DNA from: Sphingomonas sp. BT-65
Lineage (GTDB): Bacteria > Pseudomonadota > Alphaproteobacteria > Sphingomonadales > Sphingomonadaceae
Reading direction: 5' to 3'
Length of the DNA stretch: 64,000 nt
Assembly (NCBI RefSeq): GCF_026107375.2
Contig: NZ_JAPCIA010000002.1
Location: 1 to 64,000, forward strand
The notes beneath the pieces are model-generated. The model was given only the letters and a program-made list of their open reading frames with translations. It was not told where the DNA came from and did no database searches. Made by a program: the position numbers and the translations under genes. Below, piece after piece: positions 33,785-48,099 of the stretch (within the stretch, counting starts at the first letter, position 1; the number at the start of each line of letters is the position of its first letter).

Positions 33785-36190
33785 ATGAAAATGTTTCGCA
33801 ACACATTGCTCGGCGCGACCATGTTGATGGGCGTTGGGGCCACCCCGGTCTGGGCGCAGGATACCGCGCCAGACGAGCCAGTCGCGGGCGGCGATTCCGG
33901 CGAGATCGTGGTGACCGCCACCCGCCGCGAGACCTCGCTCCAGGACGTGCCGATCAACATCAGCGCGGTCGGTGCGGAACAGCTCGCCAGGCAGCGTATC
34001 GACGACGTGCGCGATCTCGCCGACTTCACGCCCGGCATGACCATTTCGGACACGGGACCCGGCTCGACCGGAACCATCGTGCTTCGCGGTCTGAACGCCT
34101 CGGACACGGATGCGAGCGGCGCAAGCTATGACGATGCGCTCGGCGTCTATCTCGGCGAAGTGCCGCTCTATTATGACTTCAAGCTGCTCGACCTCGCGCG
34201 AGTCGAAACGCTGCTAGGGCCGCAGGGCACGCTTTACGGCCTTGGCACGCTGGCCGGCGCGATCCGCAATATCCCGAACCGCCCCAACACCGATGCGTTC
34301 GAAGCCGAGGTGCACGGCCGCCTCTACGCCAAGGACCATAGCGCCAATTTCGGCCGTCAGGTGGATGGTGTCATCAATATCCCGATCGTGAAGGACCATA
34401 TCGCCTTCCGCTCGGCCACGGGCTATTTCTATGATCCCGGCTTCATCGACTATCCGCTGCTGCTTCAGGTGCCCGGCGTGTCGCTGCCGCAGCCGAACGG
34501 CCCCGTCAGCGTTACACCTGCGGGCTATGCCGCGAACCTGACTCGCCGCAAGGATCTCAACTTCGAGGAAACCATCACCACGCGCAACCAACTGCTCGTC
34601 CAGCTGAACGAGGACCTGAAGGTCAACTTCACCTACGCATACCAGCAGACCAGGACCGATGGCGGCCAGTACAACAGCAACGGCGTGCTCGGGACGAGCA
34701 GATATGAAAGCGCCGGCCGCTATATCGAGCCGGTGTCGCGTCGCGCACACCTTGCCAGCGTGGAAATCAACGCGAACATCGCAGGTATCGCCGACCTCGT
34801 CGCGACCACCGCCTATACCCATGTGAGGAACAGGCAGCAGAGCGACAACACCGATCTGCTGCTCGATCTCGACTATGGCTACGAGACGTTTCCGGCCTTC
34901 TCGAGCTACAACGAGAGCCAGAATACCCGCGAGCAATTCAACCAGGAAATCCGCTTCGTCTCGCGTCACGGCGGTCCGTTCAGCTGGGTAATCGGCGGCT
35001 TCTACAACGAGCAGAAACGGCAGCAGGATTACCGGGAGATCGTGCCGAACCACCCATGGGTACCGTCCGGAACCCAGCCCAACCCCGACGAGGTCGAATA
35101 TGCATCATTCGTGAGGTCGAAGGTCACCGAGAAGGCGGTGTTCGGCGAAGGCACGTTCAGGGTGACGCCGGAATGGCAGGTTACCGCGGGCGCGCGCTAT
35201 TTCGGCTACACCTCGGAAGTCGCGGGCCGCTCGACGCTTCCGCTGCTCGGCGAGCCAGTCAGCCCCTATGATCTGGACGCCGCGGGCGGCACCTCAGAGA
35301 AGAGCGGCTGGGTGTGGAAGTTCAACAGCTCCTATGACGTCACGCCCGACATCATGGTCTATGCGACGTACAGCAAGGGCTATCGCATCGGCGGCCCGAA
35401 CACCGTCGCGCCCTGCGTGCTGCCGCTGGATCCTACCCAGCAAAACGTATGCGCGCTGCCGAACGAAATCCAGTTCGGTCCGGACACCACCAGGAACGCC
35501 GAGATCGGCATTCGCGCCCAGCTTTTCGATCGCAAGCTCAGCTTCAACTTCAACGTCTTCCAGATCAAATGGGACGGCATTCAGGTCGATTCCGCGACGC
35601 TGAACGGTATCGTCGGCATCACGGTGAACGGCGGAAAGGCAAAGTCGGAGGGCTTCGAAGGATCGTTCCAGCTCCGGCCCATCCCGGGCCTGTCGATCCA
35701 GGGCACCTATTCTTACACCGATGCCAAGCTGACCGAGGACGTGCCGGCGATCATCGCCGTCAACAGTCCTGCGGGCACGTATCCGAGCAGTCCGATCCAG
35801 CTCGACGCGCTGGCCGGCGACCGCCTTCCCGGCTCGGCCAAGCATAGCGGAAGTCTGGGCGCGGCTTACACCATGCCATTCAAGGATGGCGACCTCGTCG
35901 CCGACTGGACGGCCACCTATCGCGGGGATGTCGTGACGCGGCTCGGCTGGGACCGAGCCTTCGGCGACAAGCTTCCCGGCTATGTGCTGCACCGCGCGTC
36001 GCTGGTCTATGAAACCGAGCGGTACAGCCTTGGCCTGTTTGCGAACAACATCTTCGACAAATATGCCGTGGCCTCCGTCGCCAATGATCGCTCGCGCGTC
36101 GGTCTCAACGATGGCGTGGTGCTGCGTTATTACAAGCAAACGGTCATCAACCCGCGGACCTTCGGCATCGAAGCGCGGTTCAAATACTGA
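33785..36190 (+). CDS. TonB-dependent outer-membrane receptor
   Basis: 801 residues with a signal peptide (LLGATMLMGVGATPVWAQ). Next comes a TonB-box-like GEIVVTATRRETSLQDVP, a plug domain (LDLARVETLLGPQGTLYGLG) and a 22-strand barrel ending in Phe-type RFKY. The start at 33785 has GGAG 5 bases upstream; GTG at 33779 is also possible. The substrate is unknown. It is divergent from the guanidine operon across a 780-base control region and is followed by an MBL-fold gene on the same strand. Confidence 0.92.
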   Translation: MKMFRNTLLGATMLMGVGATPVWAQDTAPDEPVAGGDSGEIVVTATRRETSLQDVPINISAVGAEQLARQRIDDVRDLADFTPGMTISDTGPGSTGTIVLRGLNASDTDASGASYDDALGVYLGEVPLYYDFKLLDLARVETLLGPQGTLYGLGTLAGAIRNIPNRPNTDAFEAEVHGRLYAKDHSANFGRQVDGVINIPIVKDHIAFRSATGYFYDPGFIDYPLLLQVPGVSLPQPNGPVSVTPAGYAANLTRRKDLNFEETITTRNQLLVQLNEDLKVNFTYAYQQTRTDGGQYNSNGVLGTSRYESAGRYIEPVSRRAHLASVEINANIAGIADLVATTAYTHVRNRQQSDNTDLLLDLDYGYETFPAFSSYNESQNTREQFNQEIRFVSRHGGPFSWVIGGFYNEQKRQQDYREIVPNHPWVPSGTQPNPDEVEYASFVRSKVTEKAVFGEGTFRVTPEWQVTAGARYFGYTSEVAGRSTLPLLGEPVSPYDLDAAGGTSEKSGWVWKFNSSYDVTPDIMVYATYSKGYRIGGPNTVAPCVLPLDPTQQNVCALPNEIQFGPDTTRNAEIGIRAQLFDRKLSFNFNVFQIKWDGIQVDSATLNGIVGITVNGGKAKSEGFEGSFQLRPIPGLSIQGTYSYTDAKLTEDVPAIIAVNSPAGTYPSSPIQLDALAGDRLPGSAKHSGSLGAAYTMPFKDGDLVADWTATYRGDVVTRLGWDRAFGDKLPGYVLHRASLVYETERYSLGLFANNIFDKYAVASVANDRSRVGLNDGVVLRYYKQTVINPRTFGIEARFKY

Positions 36191-36207
36191 TCTGACGAAA
36201 CAGTCGG

Positions 36208-36232
36208 GGCGCTATCCGGGAAGGATGGCGCC
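36208..36232 (+). terminator. hairpin after the TonB-dependent receptor
   Basis: GGCGCTATCC, loop GGGAA, GGATGGCGCC: a 10-bp stem with one G-T pair, 18 bases after the stop. It has no clear T-run. Confidence 0.5.
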
Positions 36233-36274
36233 TCGATCCACAGAGATCGGGGTGTCGCAGCCGGCCTGGCGCAG

Positions 36275-37219
36275 ATGAGGGGCAAGAACGACATGGTATC
36301 GGGTGCGCGCGTCTTGGCCGGAACGGCAGTTGGCCTCGGTGCCATGCTCCTGTTCGCGGGCATCGCGGCCGCCGCAGAGCGCGCGCCACTCCCGGAGCTG
36401 TTTGCGGAGAAGTGGATCGACGGCACGAGCGCCGATGAGCCGGCAACCCAGGTGCAGGCGCTCGACGCCGACACCTTCGTCATCCGGCAATCGGTCAAGA
36501 CCAACTTTGAAGCACCGTTCCTCTACCTGGTCTTCGGGCGTGACAAGGTGCTCTTGGTGGATACCGGCGCGGAAGGCGGCCAGATCAGACCAGTGGTCGA
36601 CAAGCTGATCGATGATTGGCTTACCGCGAACCGGCGCAACCAGATCCCGCTGGTTGTCGCACACAGCCACAGCCACGGCGACCATGTCGCCGGCGACGGC
36701 GCGTTTCGGAACCGCCCGAACACGACGCTCGTCGGGTTGAAGCCTGCGGAGGTTGCGGCGTTCTTCGGCGCCGCGAAGTGGCCCGACGAGATCGTTCCGT
36801 TCGATCTCGGCGGCCGCGTCCTCAGCGTTATTCCGACACCTGGGCACCAGAAAGCCGCCGTCATGTTCTATGATCCCCGACTGGAGATCCTGCTGTCAGG
36901 AGACACGCTCTATCCCGGCCGGCTCTATGTGCCGGTAAACTTCCTGCCGGACAACCGCGCCAGCATCGATCGCCTCGCGAAGTTTGCCGCCGGACATCCC
37001 ATCCGTGCGGTGCTCGGCGCACATATCGAGATGACGCGCGCGCCCGGACGCGATTATCGCCACGAGGCGGCGACGCATCCCGACGAGCATCGCCTCGAAC
37101 TGCCGTCCGATACAATCCTCGAACTACAGGCTGGCCTCAAGGCTCCGCTCGATGTTCCCGATCAGCCCCGGATCCACGACCACTTCATCATCTACCCGGT
37201 TGCCGCGCGTGAGGATTGA
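36275..37219 (+). CDS. exported metallo-beta-lactamase-fold hydrolase
   Basis: 314 residues (308 from the ATG at 36293, which is preceded by AGGGG). A signal peptide (LGAMLLFAGIAAAAERAP) is followed by an MBL fold: AHSHSHGDHVAG holds the HxHxDH zinc motif at His132, His134, Asp136 and His137. Further ligands are in TPGHQKA, LSGDTLYPG and GAHIEM. It lies 84 bases after the receptor gene. The family includes beta-lactamases, lactonases and other hydrolases; the substrate is unknown. The 37220-37491 gap holds nothing recognisable. Confidence 0.88.
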   Translation: MRGKNDMVSGARVLAGTAVGLGAMLLFAGIAAAAERAPLPELFAEKWIDGTSADEPATQVQALDADTFVIRQSVKTNFEAPFLYLVFGRDKVLLVDTGAEGGQIRPVVDKLIDDWLTANRRNQIPLVVAHSHSHGDHVAGDGAFRNRPNTTLVGLKPAEVAAFFGAAKWPDEIVPFDLGGRVLSVIPTPGHQKAAVMFYDPRLEILLSGDTLYPGRLYVPVNFLPDNRASIDRLAKFAAGHPIRAVLGAHIEMTRAPGRDYRHEAATHPDEHRLELPSDTILELQAGLKAPLDVPDQPRIHDHFIIYPVAARED

Positions 37220-37491
37220 TGCCGAGACAGTCGCCTTCAGCCGACGGGCAGCTATTTTGGCTGGCTAGTGGAGAGTGGTTCGCGTCACCCTGACGGCATC
37301 CCACCCGCTGCCGACACTAGCGAGGACGTTGGCAACGATGTGCCAGCGGGCCTTTAACCGATTGGGTGTCGCCTACTTCGCATGCTGCAGCTCCATTTAC
37401 GAAAGCTTAGAATGTCCTGCAGCGTATCCGAACAGTATAGGCGAATTAATATCTTCCACGAAGGGGAGCCAGCGTCTTTCCTACCGCGCGC

Positions 37492-37872
37492 CTATCGCCA
37501 GGGCGCCGAGCCGCGCGCGCAGACCGCCTTCGCGAATTCCTGCATCAAGCCAGCCTTCCGGATGGCGTCGAGCTCCGCATTCGCGCGGCAATTGCCGGCG
37601 CGACCCCGGCCCACACATTGCTGCGGCGTCCCATCCGCGGCGCGTGGTATCACGCGCCGCAGCAAATCCTGATGGGTATGGGGGAGCTGATTGCGGAAGC
37701 TTTCCTCGGCAGCGAGCAACGCGGCCGGCGTTGCGCGGTGCACCTTTGAGGCCGGACACTTCGATTGCGTCGCGAGCAAAAGCGACTTGAACGACAGGTT
37801 CATGGCGAGCTGCGGGGCGGCTCCCGCAGTCAGCGAAACCAGGATCAGCATGAGCGAGGGGATGCGCAGCAT
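37492..37872 (-). CDS. small exported hypothetical protein
   Basis: 126 residues from ATG 37872 (GGAG 8 bases before). Signal peptide LMLILVSLTAGAAPQLA. The mature part has several cysteines (SKCPASK, QQCVGRG, GNCRAN, AVCARG), which could form disulfides. No family recognised. Not clearly part of an operon. Confidence 0.6.
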   Translation of the reverse strand: MLRIPSLMLILVSLTAGAAPQLAMNLSFKSLLLATQSKCPASKVHRATPAALLAAEESFRNQLPHTHQDLLRRVIPRAADGTPQQCVGRGRAGNCRANAELDAIRKAGLMQEFAKAVCARGSAPWR

Positions 37873-38057
37873 GGCCAAGTCTCCGGATGTGCGTCGTGTC
37901 GTACAGCACGCCGCGCCCACTCACAATTCCCGTGCGGCGCATATCCCCTTTACGGGTGCGAGCGCATCATTCCGTTCAGGCAATGGACATTTGCGTTATG
38001 CTGTTCGTTACAACCACATATCGGCACGAGTCGCCGCAAATGATTAGGAGGAATTCC

Positions 38058-38645
38058 ATGCGCACCAGCCAGTCCCGCCGTTCGCGGGCCGCGGCGCTTG
38101 CCTTCGCCCTCGCGTCGGCATCCGTGCTCGCGTCCTGCGCGACGCCCACGCCCTATCAGCCCGCCACCGGCAGCGGTTCCTACCGCACCGGCTATTGGGA
38201 CGAGCAGATCGAGAGCGACCGCTTCCGTGTCACCTTCGCCGGCAACAGCCTCACCTCGCGCGAGACGGTCGAGCGCTACCTGCTCTATCGCGCCGCGCAG
38301 CTGACGGTCGAGCGCGGCTACGACTATTTCACCCTCGCCGACCGCGACACCGAGAAGAAGACGCGGACCTATATCGACCGTCCGTTCCATTCGGGCCCAT
38401 GGGGCTATTGGGGCCCGTCGTGGCGCTATTACAGCCCGCGCTGGGGCTGGCGGGGCTGGAGCCCCTTCTACGGCGATCCCTTCTGGGACCGCGACATCGA
38501 TGTGCGCACGGTCGACCGCTACGAGGCGAGCGCCGAGATCGTCGTCGGTCGCGGCCGCAAGCCCGACAATGTCCGCGCGTTCAGCGCGCGCGAGGTGCTC
38601 GACAATCTCGGCCCGTCGATCGCGCAGCCGCCGCGCCCGCGCTGA
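38058..38645 (+). CDS. CC0125/CC1285-type lipoprotein
   Basis: 195 residues. AGGAGG sits 6 bases before the ATG, and a lipobox VLASCATP gives a lipid-modified cysteine. A folded region (DRFRVTFAGNSLTSRETVER, YLLYRAAQLTVERGYDYFTL) is followed by a Trp/Gly/Tyr-rich stretch (HSGPWGYWGPSWRYYSPRWG) and a return to normal composition. The layout fits the CC0125/CC1285 family lipoproteins of alphaproteobacteria, whose function is unknown. A strong terminator follows. Confidence 0.82.
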   Translation: MRTSQSRRSRAAALAFALASASVLASCATPTPYQPATGSGSYRTGYWDEQIESDRFRVTFAGNSLTSRETVERYLLYRAAQLTVERGYDYFTLADRDTEKKTRTYIDRPFHSGPWGYWGPSWRYYSPRWGWRGWSPFYGDPFWDRDIDVRTVDRYEASAEIVVGRGRKPDNVRAFSAREVLDNLGPSIAQPPRPR

Positions 38646-38664
38646 GATCGGCCTAGGCCAAGAA

Positions 38665-38700
38665 AAAGGGCCGTCCGGGAAACCGGATGGCCCTTTCTTT
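38665..38700 (+). terminator. rho-independent terminator of the lipoprotein gene
   Basis: AAAGGGCCGTCCGG, loop GAAA, CCGGATGGCCCTTT, then CTTT. A 14-bp stem with a T-rich end. Confidence 0.9.
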
Positions 38701-38735
38701 TGGCTGTGGTGGCGAGCGCCACTTCATCCCTTCTT

Positions 38736-38829
38736 CCGTCATGCTGAACTTGTTTCGGCATCCATCGTGCAACCAGCGGCTCAGTCGCCTGTGGAAAGAT
38801 GGACCCTGAAACAAGTTCAGGGTGACGGA
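38736..38829. repeat. 94-bp dispersed inverted-repeat element, copy 2
   Basis: Same element as 489-582, same orientation, two differences in 94 bases. It lies between the lipoprotein terminator and the secA stop. Confidence 0.9.
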
Positions 38830-38851
38830 GTGTGGGGTACGAGATGCGCCC

Positions 38852-41590
<2,739 letters not shown>

Positions 41591-41690
41591 GATGGATTCC
41601 AGTCTTGTGAAATTGCGGGATGCGCGCCCGCCAGGCGAGCGCAATTCGTCTGAAGCGAAGGAGGCCGCCCCGGGCGGGGCGGCGGCGCGG

Positions 41691-41993
41691 CTATTCGAAC
41701 CGGCGTTCGCTCGACAGGCGCGCCGGGCGGAGCACCGGCGCGGCATGGATGGCGAAGGCCGCCGCAACGGGACGCTGCGGCGACGCGGCGGGGACGATGC
41801 TGCGGGCGGCCGTGGTGGCGGCGACCGTCTCGGCCACCGTCTCGGCGGCACGGGTGATCGCCGTCTCGCTCTGTCGCTGCGCCGCGCGCAGGTCGCGGTC
41901 GCCGGTGAAGGCACCCGTCAGACCCGCCAGCAGCGCGGAAAGAAACAGCAGCAATTGCACGATTCTAGCCTGTAACATCCCCATGTTGCCCAC
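41691..41993 (-). CDS. small membrane-anchored hypothetical protein
   Basis: 100 residues. An N-terminal membrane helix or signal anchor ([21 protein letters not shown]) is followed by an alanine-rich helical region. It lies 100 bases upstream of secA on the same strand; small proteins here are common in sphingomonads but not characterised. The exact start is uncertain (three in-frame ATGs). Confidence 0.55.
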   Translation of the reverse strand: MGNMGMLQARIVQLLLFLSALLAGLTGAFTGDRDLRAAQRQSETAITRAAETVAETVAATTAARSIVPAASPQRPVAAAFAIHAAPVLRPARLSSERRFE

Positions 41994-42111
41994 CGCTGAA
42001 CGGCGGACGGTGCGGACATAGGGCGGGAGTCGGCTTCCTCCAAGTCCTAAAGAGAGGGTGACGCCTCAGCGACAAGCCAAGATACGCGCGTGGACAAAGC
42101 GGCAGCTTTGG

Positions 42112-42129
42112 CATATGCCATGTCATATG
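42112..42129. promoter_or_regulatory. candidate VapB operator
   Basis: Two CATATG palindromes (42112-42117 and 42124-42129), 12 bp apart centre to centre, sit just upstream of vapB. This is the usual position and symmetry for toxin-antitoxin autoregulation. Confidence 0.5.
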
Positions 42130-42143
42130 CAAGGAGCACCGCG

Positions 42144-42377
42144 ATGAATGCCGAACGCCATGTGAGATTGTTCCGCAACGGACGCAGCCAGGCTGTGCGC
42201 ATCCCCCGAGAGTTCGAACTGCCGGGAACGGACGCCGTAATGCGCAAGGAGGGCGGGAAGCTCATCATCGAGGCGGCACCGCCCAAATCGCTCCTTGCGC
42301 TGCTGGCGGAGTTGGAACCGGTCGAAGAGGATTTCGCACCGATCGACGATCTGCCGGCTGAGCCGGTCGATATCTGA
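42144..42377 (+). CDS. vapB: VapB-type antitoxin (AbrB/MazE fold)
   Basis: 77 residues, starting MNAERHVRLFRNGRSQAVRI. The swapped-hairpin AbrB motif (VRLFRNGRSQAVRIPREFEL) binds DNA, and the acidic C-terminus would occupy the toxin. AGGAG precedes the ATG. The TGA stop shares one base with the ATG of vapC (TGATG), so toxin translation depends on that of the antitoxin. Confidence 0.93.
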   Translation: MNAERHVRLFRNGRSQAVRIPREFELPGTDAVMRKEGGKLIIEAAPPKSLLALLAELEPVEEDFAPIDDLPAEPVDI

Positions 42378-42781
42378 TGCGCTACCTGCTCGACACCAAC
42401 ATCGTTTCGGACCTTATTCGTAACCCCCAGGGAGGGGTTACGAGGCGGATCACCGATGTCGGGGAGGCGTTAGTCTGCACAAGCGTCGTCGTTGCGGCCG
42501 AGTTGCGATTTGGAGCGGCGAAGCTCGGATCGGCGCGCCTTACAAAGCAAATGGCGCTGGTGCTGGATCGGCTCGACGTGCTGCCGCTCGATGCGCCGGC
42601 CGACGAACTCTACGGCGATTTGCGCGCGCGGCTCGAGGCTGCCGGCACGCCGATCGGCGCCAATGACATGCTGATCGCTGCGCACGCCATGTCGCTCGAA
42701 TGCACGATCGTCACAGACAATATGCGCGAATTTTCCCGGATCGATGGCCTCGCTTGCGAAAACTGGCTGCGTCCGGATTGA
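42377..42781 (+). CDS. vapC: VapC-type PIN ribonuclease toxin
   Basis: 134 residues, PIN domain. Acidic metal ligands at Asp6 (YLLDTNIVSDL), Glu42 (AAELRFG), Asp97 (GANDMLIAAH) and Asp114 (TDNMREF) are all present, so the toxin should be active. VapC proteins cut specific tRNAs or rRNA when free of antitoxin. Translationally coupled to vapB. Confidence 0.95.
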   Translation: MRYLLDTNIVSDLIRNPQGGVTRRITDVGEALVCTSVVVAAELRFGAAKLGSARLTKQMALVLDRLDVLPLDAPADELYGDLRARLEAAGTPIGANDMLIAAHAMSLECTIVTDNMREFSRIDGLACENWLRPD

Positions 42782-42800
42782 GGCGGGCTTTTCGGAGTCG

Positions 42801-43154
42801 CTAACGCCGGCGCACGACCTCGCACCCCACCCGCGCGTCGGGATAGACGTCGAGCTTCATCGAGCGGACCTTGACCTCGCGCACCCGCGGGTCGGCGGCG
42901 AGCGCCAGCCGGGCCACCTCCTCACACAGCGTCTCCTGCAGCTCGATATGCCGCGCTTCGCCCAATGCGCGGATGCCCTCGCGCAGATAGTCATAGTCGA
43001 CCACCGCCTCGATCCGGTCATCGGGCACGCCGTCATAGACGCAGGTCAGCCATACGCTCACCGCCACGCGCTGCGGCGCCGCACGCTCATGGTCATGGAT
43101 GCCGAGACCGATCACGACCTCGAGCCCCTCGAGCAGGATCGTATACTCAGCCAC
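42801..43154 (-). CDS. folB: dihydroneopterin aldolase
   Basis: Cleaves dihydroneopterin to hydroxymethyl-dihydropterin in folate synthesis; may also epimerise. 117 residues, with the family pattern LEGLEVVIGLGIHDHER and the Glu/Lys catalytic region IELQETLCEEVA...VRSMKLD. The start overlaps the end of the folM-like gene by 8 bases. With folE upstream the three genes form a pterin operon. Confidence 0.93.
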   Translation of the reverse strand: MAEYTILLEGLEVVIGLGIHDHERAAPQRVAVSVWLTCVYDGVPDDRIEAVVDYDYLREGIRALGEARHIELQETLCEEVARLALAADPRVREVKVRSMKLDVYPDARVGCEVVRRR

Positions 43155-43896
43155 GCGGCCGCTCCCGCGTCTCGAACATCACGTCGCCGTCGCGGCGCAC
43201 GAAGCGCTGGCCGCAATCGACGAAGACGTTCTGCCCGGTAATGCTGCGCGTCGTGAGCAGCTGCTCGACGGTGCGCGCGATATCCTCGATCTCCACCACC
43301 CGCTCGAGCAGATTGGCGGCCGACACTTGCGCGAACTCATCCTCGCTCTGGTCGAGCGAGGGCAAGGTCAGCCCCGGCGACACCGCGTTCACGCGGATGC
43401 GCGGGGCGAGCGCCATCGCCAGCAGCCGCGTCGCCTCGGCGAGCGCCGCCTTGCTCAGCGTATAGGTCAGGAAATCGGGGTTGGGATTGGCGACCTTCTG
43501 GTCGAGCAGATTGACCACCGCTCCGTCGCCAAGCGCGGTCTGCGCGGCGAGCGCCGAGGCGAGCACCAGCGGCGCGCCGAGGTTGACATGCATGTGCCGA
43601 TCGAGCCCGGCATAGTCGGCCACCGGCACCGCATCCCAGCTGAACAGCGAGGCGTTGTTGACCAGCCCCTCGACCGGCCCGCCCAGCGCCGCCGCCGCCG
43701 CCTGCACCAGCCCGCGCGTGTCCGCCGCGTCGGCGAGGTCGGCGATGACCAGCGCGACGCCGAGCTCCGCCGCCAGTGCTTCGGCCTCGTCATGCGAATC
43801 GTGATGATGCACCGCGACCCGGTGCCCCGCGCCAACCAAGTGCCGCACGATCGCGGCGCCGATCCGCCGCGCGCCGCCGGTGACGAGCACCCGCAC
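43147..43896 (-). CDS. FolM-like pteridine reductase (SDR family)
   Basis: 249 residues. The N-terminal TGGARRIG cofactor motif, NNASLFSWD and the active-site YTLSK are present, with LLDQK just before as in bacterial pteridine reductases. Position between folE and folB argues for reduction of dihydromonapterin or dihydrofolate rather than a lipid substrate. The gap to the folE stop is 3 bases. Confidence 0.85.
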   Translation of the reverse strand: MRVLVTGGARRIGAAIVRHLVGAGHRVAVHHHDSHDEAEALAAELGVALVIADLADAADTRGLVQAAAAALGGPVEGLVNNASLFSWDAVPVADYAGLDRHMHVNLGAPLVLASALAAQTALGDGAVVNLLDQKVANPNPDFLTYTLSKAALAEATRLLAMALAPRIRVNAVSPGLTLPSLDQSEDEFAQVSAANLLERVVEIEDIARTVEQLLTTRSITGQNVFVDCGQRFVRRDGDVMFETRERPRG

Positions 43897-43899
43897 CGG

Positions 43900-44523
43900 T
43901 CAATAGCCCATCAGCGCCAGCACTTCCTTGCGGCTGCGCTCGTCCTCGCGGAACACGCCCATCATGCGGCTGGTGACCATGCCGACGCCTGGCGTGCGCA
44001 CCCCGCGCGCGGTCATGCAGGCGTGGGTCGCGTCGATCACCACGGCCACGCCCCGCGGGTGGAGATGGTTCCAGATGCAGTCGGCGACCTCTGCGGTCAG
44101 CCGCTCCTGCACCTGCAGCCGCCGCGCATAGGCGTGGAGCACGCGCGCGAGCTTGGAGATGCCGACGACATGGTCCTGCGGCAGATAGGCGATCGAGGCG
44201 CGGCCGATGATCGGCGCCATGTGATGCTCGCAATGCGACTGGAACGGGATGTCCTTGAGCAGCACGATCTCGTCATAGCCGCCCACTTCCTCGAACACGC
44301 GACTCAGATGATGCGCCGGATCCTCGCCATAGCCCTGGCAATATTCCTTCCATGCCCGCGCGACGCGCGTCGGCGTGTCGAGCAGCCCTTCGCGATTCGG
44401 GTCGTCGCCAGTCCAGCGCAGCAGCGTGCGCACCGCCTCGGCGACCTCGTCCGGTACCGCGATCTTGGGCAGCGGGGCGACGATATCGCCGTCATCGGGT
44501 TCGTCGTGATCGTGAACGCTCAT
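43900..44523 (-). CDS. folE: GTP cyclohydrolase I
   Basis: Converts GTP to dihydroneopterin triphosphate. 207 residues from ATG 44523. Zinc ligands are the Cys and His of SHCEHHMAP and the Cys of [10 protein letters not shown]. The start was placed where the family begins; a longer frame upstream is not family-like. First gene of the folE-folM-folB operon, divergent from the receptor at 44744. Confidence 0.97.
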   Translation of the reverse strand: MSVHDHDEPDDGDIVAPLPKIAVPDEVAEAVRTLLRWTGDDPNREGLLDTPTRVARAWKEYCQGYGEDPAHHLSRVFEEVGGYDEIVLLKDIPFQSHCEHHMAPIIGRASIAYLPQDHVVGISKLARVLHAYARRLQVQERLTAEVADCIWNHLHPRGVAVVIDATHACMTARGVRTPGVGMVTSRMMGVFREDERSRKEVLALMGY

Positions 44524-44743
44524 GGCCGTGGCCGCCTCATCCTTGGTACCTGACGCTACGGCAAGCGCACTTGCCTGTGTTGCGCTTGAGCAACAACCCG
44601 TCCCGAACCGGAATAGCAAGCATTTCCGCGGGATTCCTAGCGTGATTTGACGTTGACGTAAGGATTCCCGGGACGGTAGCTTCCGCGACAACTTAGACAG
44701 GTGACCGCCAAAGCAGCGGCGCCGCCCAGAGAGGAGGCCTTTC

Positions 44744-47347
<2,604 letters not shown>

Positions 47348-47387
47348 AGCGGCGAAACGCGGCGAGCCGGGTCATAACGGCGACAGG

Positions 47388-47420
47388 AGGGCGCGTCCGG
47401 GAAACCGGGCGCGCCCTTGC
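47388..47420 (+). terminator. terminator after the 44744 receptor
   Basis: AGGGCGCGTCCGG, loop GAAA, CCGGGCGCGCCCT, then T and GCC: a 13-bp stem. It resembles the hairpin at 38665 in loop and symmetry. Confidence 0.75.
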
Positions 47421-47456
47421 CGATTATCCTCTCCTAGGAGAATCGGTACGGTCGGA

Positions 47457-47654
47457 ATGCTCAGTGCGGGCGACCGCGTGTCGTGGAAATCGCCAGGAGG
47501 CACCGGAAAGAGCGAAGTTCTCCACAAACAAACGTCGGATATGGTCTTGAAAGGCCATCAAGTACGTGCATCGCGTGAAGAACCACAGTACATCGTTCGC
47601 AGCGACAACGGAGGGAAAGCAGCCCACACGCCGTCGGCGCTGACCAAGATTTGA
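47457..47654 (+). CDS. DUF2945 small protein (Tudor-like)
   Basis: 65 residues, matching the DUF2945 (hypervirulence-associated, Tudor-like) pattern: GDRVSWKSPGGTGKSEVLHK, then VKASREEPQYIVRSDNGGKA. No signal peptide. The function in bacteria is not established. It precedes a SWIB protein by 40 bases. Confidence 0.8.
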   Translation: MLSAGDRVSWKSPGGTGKSEVLHKQTSDMVLKGHQVRASREEPQYIVRSDNGGKAAHTPSALTKI

Positions 47655-47694
47655 GCCGGGGGCTAATTCACCGGTTCGCAGAGGAGAAAAAAAT

Positions 47695-47964
47695 ATGGCG
47701 GAAAAGAAGGCATCCGGCGGGGCCCGTGGCGGCATCGCGAAGCCCGTCACCCCCTCGGCCGACCTGGCCGCGATCGTTGGCGCCGGCCCGCTGCCGCGCA
47801 GCGAGATCGTCAGCAAGATGTGGGACCACATCAAGAAGAACAATCTCCAGAACCCCGCCAACAAGCGCGAGATCCTGGCCGACGACAAGCTGAAGAAGGT
47901 CTTCGGCGGCGACAAGGCGACGATGTTCGAACTGAACAAGCACATCGCCAAGCACGTCAGCTGA
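47695..47964 (+). CDS. SWIB/MDM2-domain protein
   Basis: 89 residues, a single SWIB domain (LPRSEIVSKMWDHIKKNNLQ, NPANKREILADDKLKKVFGG). In eukaryotes SWIB is found in chromatin remodelers; bacterial stand-alone copies, often in chlamydia and alphaproteobacteria, may bind DNA or topoisomerase, but the role is unproven. GGAG precedes the ATG. Confidence 0.9.
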   Translation: MAEKKASGGARGGIAKPVTPSADLAAIVGAGPLPRSEIVSKMWDHIKKNNLQNPANKREILADDKLKKVFGGDKATMFELNKHIAKHVS

Positions 47965-48000
47965 CCGGTTCCGGCGGATGCGCCGGATCGACATGCAAGA

Positions 48001-48034
48001 AGCCCCCGAAGCAGCACGCTTCGGGGGCTTTTCT
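48001..48034 (+). terminator. terminator of the SWIB gene
   Basis: AGCCCCCGAAGC, loop AGCAC, GCTTCGGGGGCT followed by TTTTCT: a 12-bp stem with T-run. Confidence 0.93.
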
Positions 48035-48099
48035 CTTGGATGGGGTGGCGCCCCGTCCCCCTGTTCAACGTCATCCGTAGCCGGGCGAGCTAGCCCCTC

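Noticed and set aside
37220..37491. Short open frames in the gap after the MBL gene
   Set aside because: None has a ribosome site, family pattern or codon bias like the neighbours.
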